Shown here piece after piece: positions 53,940-64,000 of a stretch of DNA of 64,000 bases. Under the pieces are notes generated by a model that saw only the letters and a program-made list of their open reading frames with translations, was not told the origin of the DNA and did not search any database. The DNA lies in assembly GCA_026315105.1 (NCBI GenBank), contig CM048745.1, forward strand, positions 755,305,506-755,369,505, written 5' to 3'. Source of the DNA: Locusta migratoria (lineage: Eukaryota; Arthropoda; Insecta; Orthoptera; Acrididae). The position numbers and the translations under genes are program-made. Each line of letters opens with the position of its first letter. Positions within the stretch are counted from its first letter, which is position 1.

Positions 53940-56520
53940 GGTGTGAAAATAACTGTAGCTAATATTACAGTCAGACTTGTTACATACTCTGTATATGTTT
54001 GCTGTTTCATGAGACAATACGTAACATAAATTTTACTTCAATAAACGTGATCGTAAGAAACTATCGCATGACATGTACTTGATTACATTTTATAAAGGTG
54101 TAGTTTATAGTGTTACAGTGGTGTAATGGATAGTTCATGGGTTGTCAAATGAAAAGTTCCCTATTCTAACGTGTTTATTTTTCAATTATTTTATTTATTT
54201 TCATTTTAATGCTAAGTTTTTGTCATCTGGAAATCATAATGAAATGTGGATAATTTTGTAATGAAAGTTATATTTTATTTTGTATTGTGGATTGTGTAAA
54301 ACTATTCAATACAGACAGGTGAAATGACTTCTGTACACCAATAATAGATAATGGAGAATAATTCCCATTTTTCAGTCGCAAAAATGCTGAAACAAAACAT
54401 TCTTGCAGTTTAAAAATAGCTTTTATTTGCCAGGGAGCTTCATTAATAGCACTAGTGTAATTCGTTCATGATTTCACCACTGTAGGAAGGCATTATTGGG
54501 CATTAGCCTCACACAAAGGAGATATAAAATACCCAGAAAATGCACCTGTAATTGACCTGCAGAGGTTTCTGCAGATTCTGTACAGCCTTTGGAAGTTTTA
54601 CATCCAGTCTTCCTTTTTTGTACGATTAGTACGTGGAGTAGGCTCTACTGATCTACTGCATGTGCATTTATTTGAAATCTCCTCTGTTTCCTGCGTTAAT
54701 GCCCAAAAATCACGCCTTTGTTCCTTCCTTCTGATGAGAAACACGCATGTACGAATTTCACCAACACGTTTCCTGGCAGATAAATCTTAATTCATTATGT
54801 AAGGAAATTTCGTTTTAGCATGTAGGGTACTCCATTGAAGAGTGTAGATTCAAATCTGTACATTATAATTTCCAGTTTGCAGAAAATATAGTACTGAAAT
54901 ATAAGTTAGTAAACTATTTGAAGTTGACAGAATGCAGTTTTGTACACGGTACCGATTCATTGAAAACAAACTGTCGTCTTTTAGTCACCAGTACAAGCAA
55001 TGGTATTGAGAAAATAGTTATGTTCATAAGCTGATTATGTACGGTAAACGTTTAAATTTATGCATATTGAAAAAAATTAGTGCAGTGTACTGTGTAACCT
55101 GACATCAAACACATAGAGAGTGTGTAACAAATGTGACAACAGCTCAAATACTTTGCTCTCATTTTCACGTTATCAAAAGAACAATTTGTTGCCCCTGATA
55201 TGTAGTAGCAGCATTATGTACTTGGCGACTCTGCGACTGTGACCCTAGGAAGCTCATGATTCAATGTCCAGTCAGTCACAATGGCCAAGTGCCGACACCC
55301 TCGAAGTGACGAGGGTAGTTTAAGACAGGCGGCCAACTGTTCCAGATTTTGCACAACATTCCATCGCGTGGACTCATTGTCCTGAATTGGGATGATTACT
55401 GAAAATGTTCTGAAAAATGGCAAAAGTGCCCCACATTCCAGTAACGTTAAACTTGTTGGTGTGATAACACAAGCCGAAACTATTTGTGTACTGCATGCTG
55501 TGTAATACTGCTTGCAAGTCAACTTCACAGTGCCTCACCTATGAATGAATTATAGTCTTCTTACATTAAGAAAGAAATAAAAAGGATACACACCTGACTA
55601 TTTCAAAATTAAAAATTCGCTACCAGTGGAAGTTGTTTTTGTTTTAAGCTGGTACTGCATTGGGGATAGGATGACTTATTTAAAAAATCCTTTTTTTGGC
55701 ATATTTTCTATGCCTTCTTAAGTATGTTTCAGTAAGTGCAGTGGCATATTTTTCGGTGCTCAAGGTCGCAAACATGGTGTAATATTTTCACAGTCTGTAT
55801 TAATGTATCCCTTCAGGGATAAAAAGGTGGCGCACTTCTGAAAATGCAGCAACAAAAGTGAGTGGGCATTGAATGTAGTAAGAAACAAACTGCATTTCAT
55901 CGAAAGAACTTCTATAGGTCTAATAGAATAGTTCAAATAGTTGTAAAAATACTTTTTATCAAATTTCATTCGAGGTTACTGCAAAACATAATTCTTTGGG
56001 CGGAGTAAACTGCTTATGAAAATCAGAGGAACACAATGCTCTAAGAGTTGGAACAAATAAAAATTGTACAGTCAATGGAGGTAATCGGAAAAATGTAGCT
56101 GAAAAAGAATATGTGAAAATTGTCAAACTCTAAAATTCAAAATAGGAGCATTAGAAAATATTTATGAAGTGTAAAGATAGATCGATAATTAAGAATAAAA
56201 TGTCACTCATGTTAGATATGTTACTTTAAAAATAAATGAGTATGCCTACTCTGCTCGCCTAAATTTCTTACCTAGTCACATGATCTTTGTCCTTTACATC
56301 CTCGAAATGTCCGGTATTGAGATTTGAAACAGTTGACTGCCTTATATATACTTTATACATTACGCCCCTTCCCTTCATATATAATTAATGACGCCATAAA
56401 CAATGAACAATTGTGTTTTCTCATTCATTAGAGATTTTTGTACTTCAAATGTCATTAAAAAGCTTATACATCAACTTTCATTCTCATACATACACAGTGT
56501 TGTCATCAGTTTTTTCTGTT
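53940..56520. other. unassigned AT-rich region
   Basis: No recognised transposon end, coding domain or RNA gene. The frame at 55214-55528 (104 residues, minus) has no recognisable domain. Confidence 0.4.
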
Positions 56521-56708
56521 ACTCTTCTGTAGATTAGATTAACACTTGTTCCATGTATCATATATATAACATTTTGTAATGATGTGGAACGTATCAATTT
56601 AGTGAATGTTTATTTCTTTTTAAATACTAGTTGGCCATCTGTCAGACTTTTGATGCTACCTGGTAAGTGTCCGAAGGACGTTTGTGGCAGCATAATTCAA
56701 AGTTGGAT

Positions 56709-56933
56709 TTAACCTTGAACAGTGAATATCACCCTTTGTCCTAGTGTTGTAGCTATGCATACTGCTATTACTTTTGAAATGGGTTGGATTGTTAATAACA
56801 AATTTCTTGAGTATTGCGAAGCTACAGTGAAGATTCCTAGATCTCTAAATAAATGTATGCATGAAGATCGTGGGTGGGCTCCAGTAACTATTCTGATTCC
56901 ACGCTTTTGTGCAATGAATACTTTTTTACTCAA
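56709..56933 (-). pseudogene. C-terminal part of non-LTR ORF2, copy 2
   Basis: Includes KKVFIAQKRGIRIVTGAHPRSSC, matching KKVFIAQKRVIRIIAGAHPRASC of copy 1. Frame lost after about 70 residues. Confidence 0.75.
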
Positions 56934-57207
56934 TGTTGAATTGCACCAGAATATGATCCCATATGAAAGCAGTGAATGAAAATAGACAAGCTAATTTACT
57001 GAGATGAATATCACTAAATTTTGCAATGACCCTGACAGCATAAGTAGCTGAACTCAGAACGTTTCAGCAGATCTTCAATGTGTTTCTTCCAATTCAATTC
57101 CTCGTGAATTCAAATACCTAAAATTTTTTTAATATTCTACCCTAGCTACAGATTTATGTTCATAGACTAAATTTGTTAATGGTGTAATGCTATTTACTGT
57201 ATGAGAC

Positions 57208-57220
57208 TGTATATACTGGG
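57208..57220. repeat. TSD of PLE family B insertion 2 (left)
   Basis: TGTATATACTGGG, 13 bp, repeated at 59235-59247. The uninterrupted sister element at about 35835-35848 has this sequence once. Confidence 0.9.
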
Positions 57221-57531
57221 CTAAGTTGCCGTGGTCCATCCATAAAACTTCTAACTCCCGACGTTTTTGTTGCCTACTGCGGGCAACATCTTCAAGGGTG
57301 AGTCGACGACTGCTTACTAGGCGCTGGAGGTCCTGCTTATATAGATGGCGCCACCACTTGTCACGTGCTGCCGACGTCATGTCTCTCGATTATAGGTAAT
57401 CGATTGTCATATCTTTGGTTCAAAGTTGACCGCCATATCTTATCTAATTTCAAACCTTCTTCTTTCTTGTTAAAATTATTGTGGTGTTTTTGTATTTCTA
57501 TGGCTTCTCTATACATCCGTGTGTAATAATG

Positions 57532-57768
57532 CTATGTCCTGGCTAGCACGCTCGTTTCACTAAATTTGATTTCATGGTCACCACTTGTAAAAACATGCTC
57601 TGCCACAGCTGACTTATCAGTATGACCCAGACGACAATTCCTTTTGTGTTCCAATATGCGAGTATTAACACTCCTTTTTGTTGTTCCTATATACACCATG
57701 CCACAGCTACAGGGAATTTTATACACCCCAGGAGCTGGCTCGATATCTCGCCTCCATGTTGCACCCAT
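57532..57768 (-). pseudogene. GIY-YIG domain of the minus PLE arm
   Basis: 78 residues. GVYKIPCSCGMVYIGTTKRSVNTRILEHKRNCRLGHTDKSAVAEHVF is the complete GIY-YIG core, followed by a C-terminal tail ending SVLART and a stop. The first 10 or so residues are antisense of the plus arm across the junction. Confidence 0.8.
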
Positions 57769-58506
57769 ACATAGGCAAAACTGATAGGCACATCAAAAAT
57801 TCTATTCATTTTATAGAAAAACTGAGAGATATTACTGTCAGTCCAGGTGATATTCGTGTCAGTTTTGATGTAGTATCTTTGTTCACCATGGTCCCAGTAG
57901 ACGAAGCTCTTTCTTATATAGCTGACATGTTTCCTACTGATATAGTATCTTTATTCCGACACTGCCTATCCACGACTTATTTTCAGTGCAACAGTGAATT
58001 TTATGAGCAAATTGAAGGGGTGGCCATGGGTAGTCCTTTGAGTCCAGCTATCGCTAATTTATTTATGGAATTTTTTGAACATCAAGCTCTGCAGTCTGCC
58101 AACAAAAGTCCCTCAAAGTGGTACCGGTACGTGGATGATACTTTTGTGATATGGAAACACGGTGATGAAGAATTAAATGATTTTTTGGAGCACCTGAATA
58201 GTATTAATCCACGGATACAATTTACTATGGAGAAAGAGGACCTTGGGGCATAAGGTATACATAAAAGACACCCATACCGATCGGTATCTTCATAAGGATT
58301 CGAACCATCATCCTAGACAGAAGAGAGGTATCATTAAAACATTGGTGGATCGAGCTAATAATATCTGTGAGCCTATTTATGTGAGAGATGAATTAAACCA
58401 TTTGCGAACAGTGTTTAAGAAAAATGGATACACCGATAAAGAGATAGATCGAGCTCTCCATCCAAGAAGAAAAGGGTCCGAAAGCAAGCCACAACAACAA
58501 CTGTAG
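57731..58506 (+). pseudogene. Penelope-like reverse transcriptase (plus arm, frameshifted)
   Basis: The frame to 58253 has ELARYLASMLHPYIGKTDRH, VSFDVVSLFTMVPVDEAL (motif A), EGVAMGSPLSPAIANLFMEFFE (motif B) and KWYRYVDDTFVIWKH (motif C with YVDD intact). A frameshift near 58245 moves coding to the 58243-58506 frame (GHKVYIKDTHTDRYLHKDSNHHPRQKRG). The N-terminal RT part is missing because the arm is 5' truncated. Confidence 0.85.
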
Positions 58507-58563
58507 CCCGAAAAAGTTTTTCTTCCTTTCATCCACAAAATTACGGACCGTATTGGGAAAGTT

Positions 58564-58860
58564 TTGGACAGGTTTCAAGTTCAGACCATCTTTAGACCTA
58601 CAAAGAAAATTAGCGAATGCTTACGATCGGTGAAATACGCACGTCATCCCCTAGCAACGCCTGGGGTGTATAAAATTCCCTGTAGCTGTGGCATGGTGTA
58701 TATAGGAACAACAAAAAGGAGTGTTAATACTCGCATATTGGAACACAAAAGGAATTGTCGTTTGGGTCATGCAGATAAGTCAGCTGTGGCAGAGCATGTT
58801 TTTACACGTGGTGACCATGAAATCAAATTTAGTGAAACGAGCGTGCTAGCCAGGACATAG
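58564..58860 (+). pseudogene. GIY-YIG endonuclease domain (plus arm)
   Basis: 98 residues. A short linker (IFRPTKKISECLRSVK) precedes GVYKIPCSCGMVYIGTTKRSVNTRILEHKRNCRLGH and ends SVLART with a stop. Nearly identical to the minus-arm domain at 57532. About 60 bp of broken frame separate it from the preceding RT frame. Confidence 0.85.
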
Positions 58861-59104
58861 CATTATTACACACGGATGTATAGAGAAGCCATTGAAATAC
58901 AAAAACACCACAATAATTTTAACAAGAAAGAAGAAGGTTTGAAATTAGATAAGATATGGCGGTCAACTTTGAACCAAAGATATGACAATCGATCACCTAT
59001 AATCGAGAGACATGATGTCGTCAGCACGTGACAAGCGGTGGCGCCATCTATGCCATCTATATAAGCAGGACCTCCAGCACCTAGTAAGCAGTCGTCGACT
59101 CACC

Positions 59105-59140
59105 CTTGAAGATGTTGTCCGCTGTAGGCAACGAAACGTC
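59105..59140 (+). ncRNA. hammerhead-like motif, PLE family B insertion 2
   Basis: CTTGAAGA, a hairpin GTTG...CAAC, then GAAACGTC. Same layout as 33894-33930. The mirrored left copy (57258-57300) has lost the GAAA. Confidence 0.45.
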
Positions 59141-59234
59141 AGGAGTTAGAAGTTTTATGGATGGACCACGGCAACTTAACCCAGAAGTTTTAATTAATGA
59201 AGACACCGGCCGTGAAAGCCTACATTCTACGATT

Positions 59235-59247
59235 TGTATATACTGGG
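59235..59247. repeat. TSD of PLE family B insertion 2 (right)
   Basis: TGTATATACTGGG, identical to 57208-57220. Confidence 0.9.
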
Positions 59248-59421
59248 TTTTATCAAAGTTTAATGAAAGTCCATTTGTAGAGAGCCACTTTATATTTTGT
59301 GACAGACATTTACAATTTCATCAGTTAATTTCTATTTGTCAGCTGTGGTAGCTATACTTGTATCATCAGACAAAAGGACTAGCTTAGCTTCTTCATGAAT
59401 ATAGAATGGCAATTCATTAAT

Positions 59422-60380
59422 TTATATTAATAACATCAAAGGCCCCAAGACTGAACCTTGTGGGACCCCATTTTTGATACCTGCCCAGTTAGAGGAATTA
59501 ATTGTTTCTTCTATATTATGTGAACTGCTTATTTCAACTTCCGTCACTCTTCCACTTAAGTATGATTTAAACCATTTGTGCACTGTCGCAATCATACCAC
59601 AATACTTAAGCTTATCTAGAAGAATCCCATGATTTACACACTCTAAAGCTTTTGAGACACCACAAAAATTCCCAACTGGTTGTGTCCAGTTATTCAAAGC
59701 ATTTAATATTTCATCAGTGAAGGTATATATAGCATTTTCTGTTGAAAAGCTTTTTTGAGAACCAAATTGACATTTTGTTAGAACTGAAATTTAAAAAATA
59801 TATGAGGCAACTCAAGAATACATAACTTTTTCAAAAATTTTGCATAAAGTTGTCAGAAGTGAGTTGGGGTTGTAGTTGTTGACATCAGACATATCCCCTT
59901 TTTATGTGTAGGTTTAACGATAGCATATTTCAGTCTATCCAGGAAAATACACTGTTTTAAAGAGATATTAAATTTATGACTGTGAATCTTACTTATCTCT
60001 TGGGAACAAGCTTTTAATATCCTGCTGGAAATGCCATAAATTCTATATGACTTTTTACTTTTGAGAGAATTGATTATTTTCTTAATTTCTGGAGGAGAGT
60101 TTGGTGGAATTTCAATTCTATCAAATTGTGTAGGTATGGCCTCTTCCTCTAACTGACTTGCTATTTCTAATGAACATTTAGATCCTATTTTCTCTACAAC
60201 ATTTGAAAAGTAATAATTAAAAATGTTTTCAAATTCTGAATTTTGTTACTAAAGTTTTCATTTGTTTTGATGGTGATACACTCTTCCTCTGCTCTTTGTT
60301 TCCCTGTCTCCCTTTTAAAAATATTCCAAATTCTATTAATTTCATTATAAGAGGAACTAATCTCAGACATGATGCACATG
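59422..60380 (-). pseudogene. RT region of non-LTR ORF2, copy 2
   Basis: The frame at 59422-59697 has SKALECVNHGILLDKLKYCGM and KNGVPQGSVLGPLMLLI (motif B). The frame at 60194-60379 matches the linker region of copy 1 (MCIMSEISSS...IWNIFKRETG). Between them the frame is broken several times. Confidence 0.8.
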
Positions 60381-60615
60381 CTTCTTGATTTTTTAGTAAC
60401 TTCTATTAACGTAGAACAGTAGTTTTTATAATACTTGATTGTTTCTGGGTTATTACTCTATCTTGCAGATAGATGTAGTTCCCTTTTTCGGTTACAAGAT
60501 ATTTTTATTCCTTTATTAAGCCATGGTCTTTTTCAGTTATATTTAACTAATTTCTTGGGGAAACAGTTTTCAAATACCCTTACAAATGTATCACAAAATG
60601 TTGTATTTTAAATTA

Positions 60616-61480
60616 ACATAAACCATGTTTCAGTTTCAGATAACTGATCTCGCTTTTGAAAGAACATTCATTGGGGAAAAAATATGTTTAACGTTCGAAG
60701 TTAGGAGATAACCATTCCATCAAAACTTTTTTCCAGGGTAATAATTTATCCATTTTATTGGATTTATGAACTCTGTGGCTGTGGATTATATTTGATTATT
60801 TTATTTTAAATTTGGTAACCAGCCAATTCTTTAATGTGTTTCACTTAAGCCAAAAAGTGTTATCACCCTTCTTCAGTTGGCGTAATTACAGTTTTGCTTC
60901 ATTATGAAGATGTTAACATCAGTTTGGAAGCTGCATATGGCTCTTGCAAAATAACTAATTTTTATTTTACGTTTTTCAATTTTGTATGTTTAATATTATG
61001 AAACGCTGTGCTTGAGAGTACCTACAATAAGGAATGTGCTCTCAGTGCCTACCTAGGCAGTGTCAACAATAATTTATCCATTTTTATCTGATTGTGAGTA
61101 GTGTCTAGCATGTCATTTCATAAAATTAAATGCGCAAAATTGTATGAAGTAAAATAAAAATTCATTATTGTGCATAGGCCATAATAAAACCTATAAAAAC
61201 GAAGTTTTTAGTGATTAAAAGAAATATAAACAAAGTTTTGTAATGTGTGTTATTGTGAGTTTATCACAATTTTTAGTTATTATGTAACCAGTCTATTATA
61301 GCTGGAAATTTTCTGATTCTCTAAAGTATGCAAAAAAAACTAAAACTCTATTCAAGAAAGGCGAACTACAGTCTAATATAATGTTAAGGAAATGTTCAAG
61401 CAGCTCCTCAGCCACTTGACCACAAATATCATATTGTACAGAACACAATTTGGATGTTTGAAAGCTTTCGATATCGAACA
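60616..61480. other. unassigned region with a foldback-repeat fragment at its left edge
   Basis: 60620-60690 resembles the outer end of the foldback at 41965-42040 (GGTTTCAGATA-like, CCGATCTCGCTTTT-like). The rest is AT-rich with nothing recognised. Confidence 0.4.
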
Positions 61481-62030
61481 GGGATGATGTACTTAATTCA
61501 TTAGATAATAAATTACAAGCAGCAGGTATTTTCTGTAATTTGCCAAAGGCATTTGATTGTGTGAACCACAGTATCCTTTAAAGTAAATTAGAATTCTATG
61601 ATATGGGCAATGCTGCAAAATGGATCAAGTCATACATCGCTAATGGGAAACAAAGGATATTAGTGTCAGGAGTAGTGATTTAAGACATCACTCATCAGCA
61701 GATGAGAAGAAATTACATATGATGTCCCACAAGGATCCATCTTAGGGCCATTGCTCTTTCTTATGTACCTTAATGAGTCTCATCAGCTACACTGCCAGAA
61801 GCAGAGTTCGTTTTGTTTGCAGATAAAGTATGTATAAGAGGTTGACAGTGCTAAATTCCTGGGATTAATACTTGATAATAAATTCAGTTACGAGAAGCAC
61901 ACCACAGACCTGTAGAAACAACTCAACAAATCTGTATTTGCAATTCAAGTGTTATCAGATGTAGGAAACATCAAAACAAAAAGCTTGCATACTTTGCTTA
62001 CTTTAATTTCATAATGTCATGGTGTAATAG
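61480..62030 (+). pseudogene. decayed Jockey-group non-LTR RT fragment
   Basis: Plus-strand peptides in broken frames: GIFCNLPKAFDCVNHSIL near 61540 (motif A), a motif-B-like QGSILGPLLF region near 61730-61760, and FVLFADKV near 61805 (motif C with the last Asp lost). Numerous frameshifts and stops. Confidence 0.6.
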
Positions 62031-62145
62031 TTTGGGTTAACTCATCACGTCCAGCGAAAGTACTAACAACTGCCACTCAGTATATTTATTTCTTAGTGAA
62101 ATTTGTCATAAATAGTACATCCCTATTCCCAACACAAAATTTGGT

Positions 62146-62640
62146 TTGACGATTCCACAGGCAAGCTATGCCCCCTCAATCCCTCACACCTTACAGTGCG
62201 AGTTTTTCCAAAAATTGCACGAGCTTTCGCACCCTGGCATCCGGGCCTCAACCAGACTTGTCACTGAACGTTTCGTCTGGCGAGATGTCAGGCGAGACTG
62301 TCAAGCTGCATACCCTAGCAATGCAACAAAATCCCCTTCCACACCTCCCCTCCTTTGGGCTCTTTCCACATTCGCGCAGGCAGATTTCAACAAGTCCATA
62401 TCAACCTCATCGGCCCTCTTCCTCTGGCTGGTGGTTTACGCTATGTCTTGTCAGCTATCGATTTAAGTGCTGCCTTCTTCATGATCGTTTTCATGTGTCT
62501 GGCGAGTGGCGCTGTCTTTATGGCACAACAGCAGATCTCAGTGTTGTACGTCGATGTTGGGGGAGATTTCCGCATTGGCTTCTCCAGGGCCCCTACTTGT
62601 TTTAGATTTCATTACTTTTAAGAAAGGTGAAACTTCAGAT
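62146..62640 (+). pseudogene. Gypsy-type integrase fragment
   Basis: The frame to 62466 has FFQKLHELSHPGIRASTRLVTERFVWRDVRRDCQA, the HHCC zinc region of Gypsy integrase. A shifted frame (62355-62621) has FQQVHINLIGPLPLAGGLRYVLSAIDLS, the first catalytic Asp strand. No second Asp/Glu region is left. At least two frameshifts. Confidence 0.75.
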
Positions 62641-62689
62641 TTTACCTTTTGGTCTGTGTTTTTTTTAATATTTTAGATATTCGTTACAC

Positions 62690-63420
62690 TTATACAGTGG
62701 TGTACACTGCTGGTTCGATACAGGATGATTCCTTCAGCTGTCGTTTTCCCTGATCATGTCATCCAGATGCGTCTTCCTGCATGTTATTATGCTTTCTCAG
62801 CAGAGCTTTATGCGATTCTCAAGGCACTGGAGCAGATCAGAAGAGATCGGGGTAAATGGTTTCTTCTCTGCTCCGAGTTTCTTAGTGCTCTGCAACCGTT
62901 ACATCATCTATATCCAGTTGTGTCGTAATTGCAATACATACAGGATGCACTATCCCTCCTTCAACTTCTGGCTTGGGGAGAAGGTCAAGTTTTGTTGAGT
63001 GCCAGGTAACGAAGAAGCCGATCAGGCACCAAAGAGGTCTACCGAGACGTCTTTTTGGCATGGTGTCCTATTCCTGTGCAGGATGTCACTTCCTTGTTGC
63101 GGCTGCAGTCCCTACAATTGTGGAAGGAGGAATGGCTGTCAGTAACAGAAAACAAGCTGCTGTTGCTGAAGCCCACTACCCACCATGGCGATCCTCCTGC
63201 TACTCCTCAGGCGGGATGAGGTCGCCATTACCCTCCTCCGAATCGGGCACGGTACACTTACCCTGTGGGATACGCCAAATTTTAATAGAGTCTACCTTAT
63301 ACTGGGCGCAGAGAACAGAGGCGGTTCTTCTTGCCGATTTGCCACGTATTTTAGGTGTTGACAAGACGAGTGTGTTAAAACTTTTAAAATTTTGCGAAAT
63401 TTCTAGATTGTGGCCTAAGC
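62690..63420 (+). pseudogene. non-LTR RNase H region (I/R1-type)
   Basis: Peptides include CYYAFSAELYAILKALEQIRRDRGKWFLLCSEFLSALQPLHHLYPV, the RNase H core of I/R1-group ORF2s (AELYAI Glu, then the LCSDSLSAL-type strand with Asp changed to Glu), across two frames. Downstream peptides (TLLRIGHG-like) and a C-terminal stretch to about 63420 fit the same ORF2 tail. Confidence 0.65.
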
Positions 63421-63719
63421 TTTGGTGGTTTTAGTGTATTGTAAATTGGTGGTTTGATACCTTTTCTTCCTGCAGGCAGTCAGCTTTAGTGCTCTGCTCT
63501 GTCATTTTCACTACTTCATCCACATTCAAATTTTTAGACAAAGTTACGATCTTGACACTTGACTTATCTTCTTTGTTTCATGCTGTACTCAGGTTTTGTC
63601 ACCATTTGTTGAATCCTGCATTTTATATTGTGTTCTCCTCATTTAATAAAAAAATCTTCTAACACTCACCTCAGCAGTATTATGCCCAGGCACTGAAAAC
63701 CTCGCTGTTGAGCGCCTTC

Positions 63720-63741
63720 CATTCATCATCATCATCATCCC
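63720..63741 (+). repeat. (ATC)n tail of the I/R1-type element
   Basis: TTCATCATCATCATCATCC lies about 300 bp after the last coding similarity. Short trinucleotide tails are typical of I-group elements. Confidence 0.5.
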
Positions 63742-64000
63742 TTAAAGTTCACTTGCTTAAACACAGAAATGTTCATGTGTTGAAAAATGAAACACAAAGG
63801 TTCAAATAAAAGTTCCATATATTCGTGGAAAAACAAAGTTCACTCCTGCATAACCAAATCACAGAAATTACTAAGTCCTGTCTGGTTCTAAACTCAGATG
63901 AAAATCGATATATGTCGTTTCTCGATCACCACCAAAAATTTTCTAAGAAGATCGGCTTATGTCCACTAGGACACTGAAAAATCTAAGTCTCATCTTGCAG
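63742..64000. other. unassigned window edge
   Basis: Nothing recognised. Confidence 0.3.

Larger units (their letters stand above)
57221..59234. mobile_element. Penelope-like element, family B, insertion 2 (inverted pair)
   Basis: A short minus arm (57221 to about 57730) carries a 3' end plus GIY-YIG. A longer plus arm (about 57731-59234) carries RT, GIY-YIG and a complete 3' end. They are fused head to head. Exact 13-bp TSDs and comparison with the empty site in copy 1 of the host element prove a clean insertion. The right terminus has about 57 bp missing from the left, ending GCCTACATTCTACGA. Confidence 0.9.
56523..60615 (-). mobile_element. CR1/Jockey-group non-LTR retrotransposon, copy 2 (5' truncated, interrupted)
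   Basis: Same family as 35165-38990. It retains the 3' end: C-terminal frame at 56709-56933, then a 3' UTR with AAAATGTTATATATATGATA and a TTAATCTAATCTA-like tail near 56523-56545 (reverse sense). Continuing 5'-ward it is cut by a PLE at 57221-59234, resumes at 59248, and stops near 60615, which corresponds to about 37230 of copy 1. Many lesions, older than copy 1. Confidence 0.85.

Noticed and set aside
55214..55528. 104-residue minus ORF as a host exon
   Set aside because: No recognisable domain and no supporting splice or promoter signal; chance length in AT-rich DNA cannot be excluded.

Overview
The window looks like intergenic DNA from a large, repeat-swollen arthropod genome. An insect, plausibly orthopteran, is my inference from the mix of element families. 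I found no host gene with a supportable exon structure. Nearly all recognisable coding sequence belongs to transposable elements, most of them broken and several inserted inside one another.

Layout. 0.5-4.7 kb: a full-length RTE-like non-LTR retrotransposon on the minus strand with an 11-bp target-site duplication (TSD), itself split by a CR1/L2-like fragment. 5.8-11.1 kb: decayed Gypsy pol (minus), a CR1/L2-like element split by a Gypsy LTR/gag segment, and a tRNA-like SINE head. 11.1-19 kb: an internally deleted mariner-like element, then a hAT-like terminal repeat element holding a 6-kb palindrome made of two Penelope-like elements (PLEs), each with a long open RT plus GIY-YIG frame. 20.3-21.4 kb: a piggyBac-like end with a small PLE foldback. 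21.5-41.8 kb: a Gypsy-type nest holding an old LTR element without visible pol, an inverted gypsy/hAT segment, a hAT-like element that contains a second PLE, and a near-intact CR1/Jockey-group non-LTR element. 41.9-45.8 kb: foldback repeats around a PIF/Harbinger-like element. 46.7-50.0 kb: a second RTE-like copy with an 11-bp TSD. 51-54 kb: short terminal-inverted-repeat (TIR) elements. 56.5-60.6 kb: a second copy of the CR1/Jockey-group element, interrupted by a third PLE insertion with a 13-bp TSD. 61.5-63.7 kb: remnants of another non-LTR RT, a Gypsy integrase and an I/R1-type RNase H tail.

The most coherent signal is the PLE set. Three insertions of two families (12.1-18.1, 32.3-34.0 and 57.2-59.2 kb) all consist of two copies joined head to head with their 3' ends facing outward. 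All have exact 13-14 bp TSDs, and in all three the plus-strand arm carries a terminal tail of about 30-57 nt that the other arm lacks. A fourth, non-coding foldback at 20.6-20.9 kb looks like a third family. The outer repeats of all three families contain a hammerhead-ribozyme-like core (CUGANGA-like box, short hairpin, GAAA). Inverted pLTR-type organisation, a short tail and hammerhead motifs are all known for PLEs; what stands out is seeing several families side by side, with empty-site evidence from a sister element in the same window.
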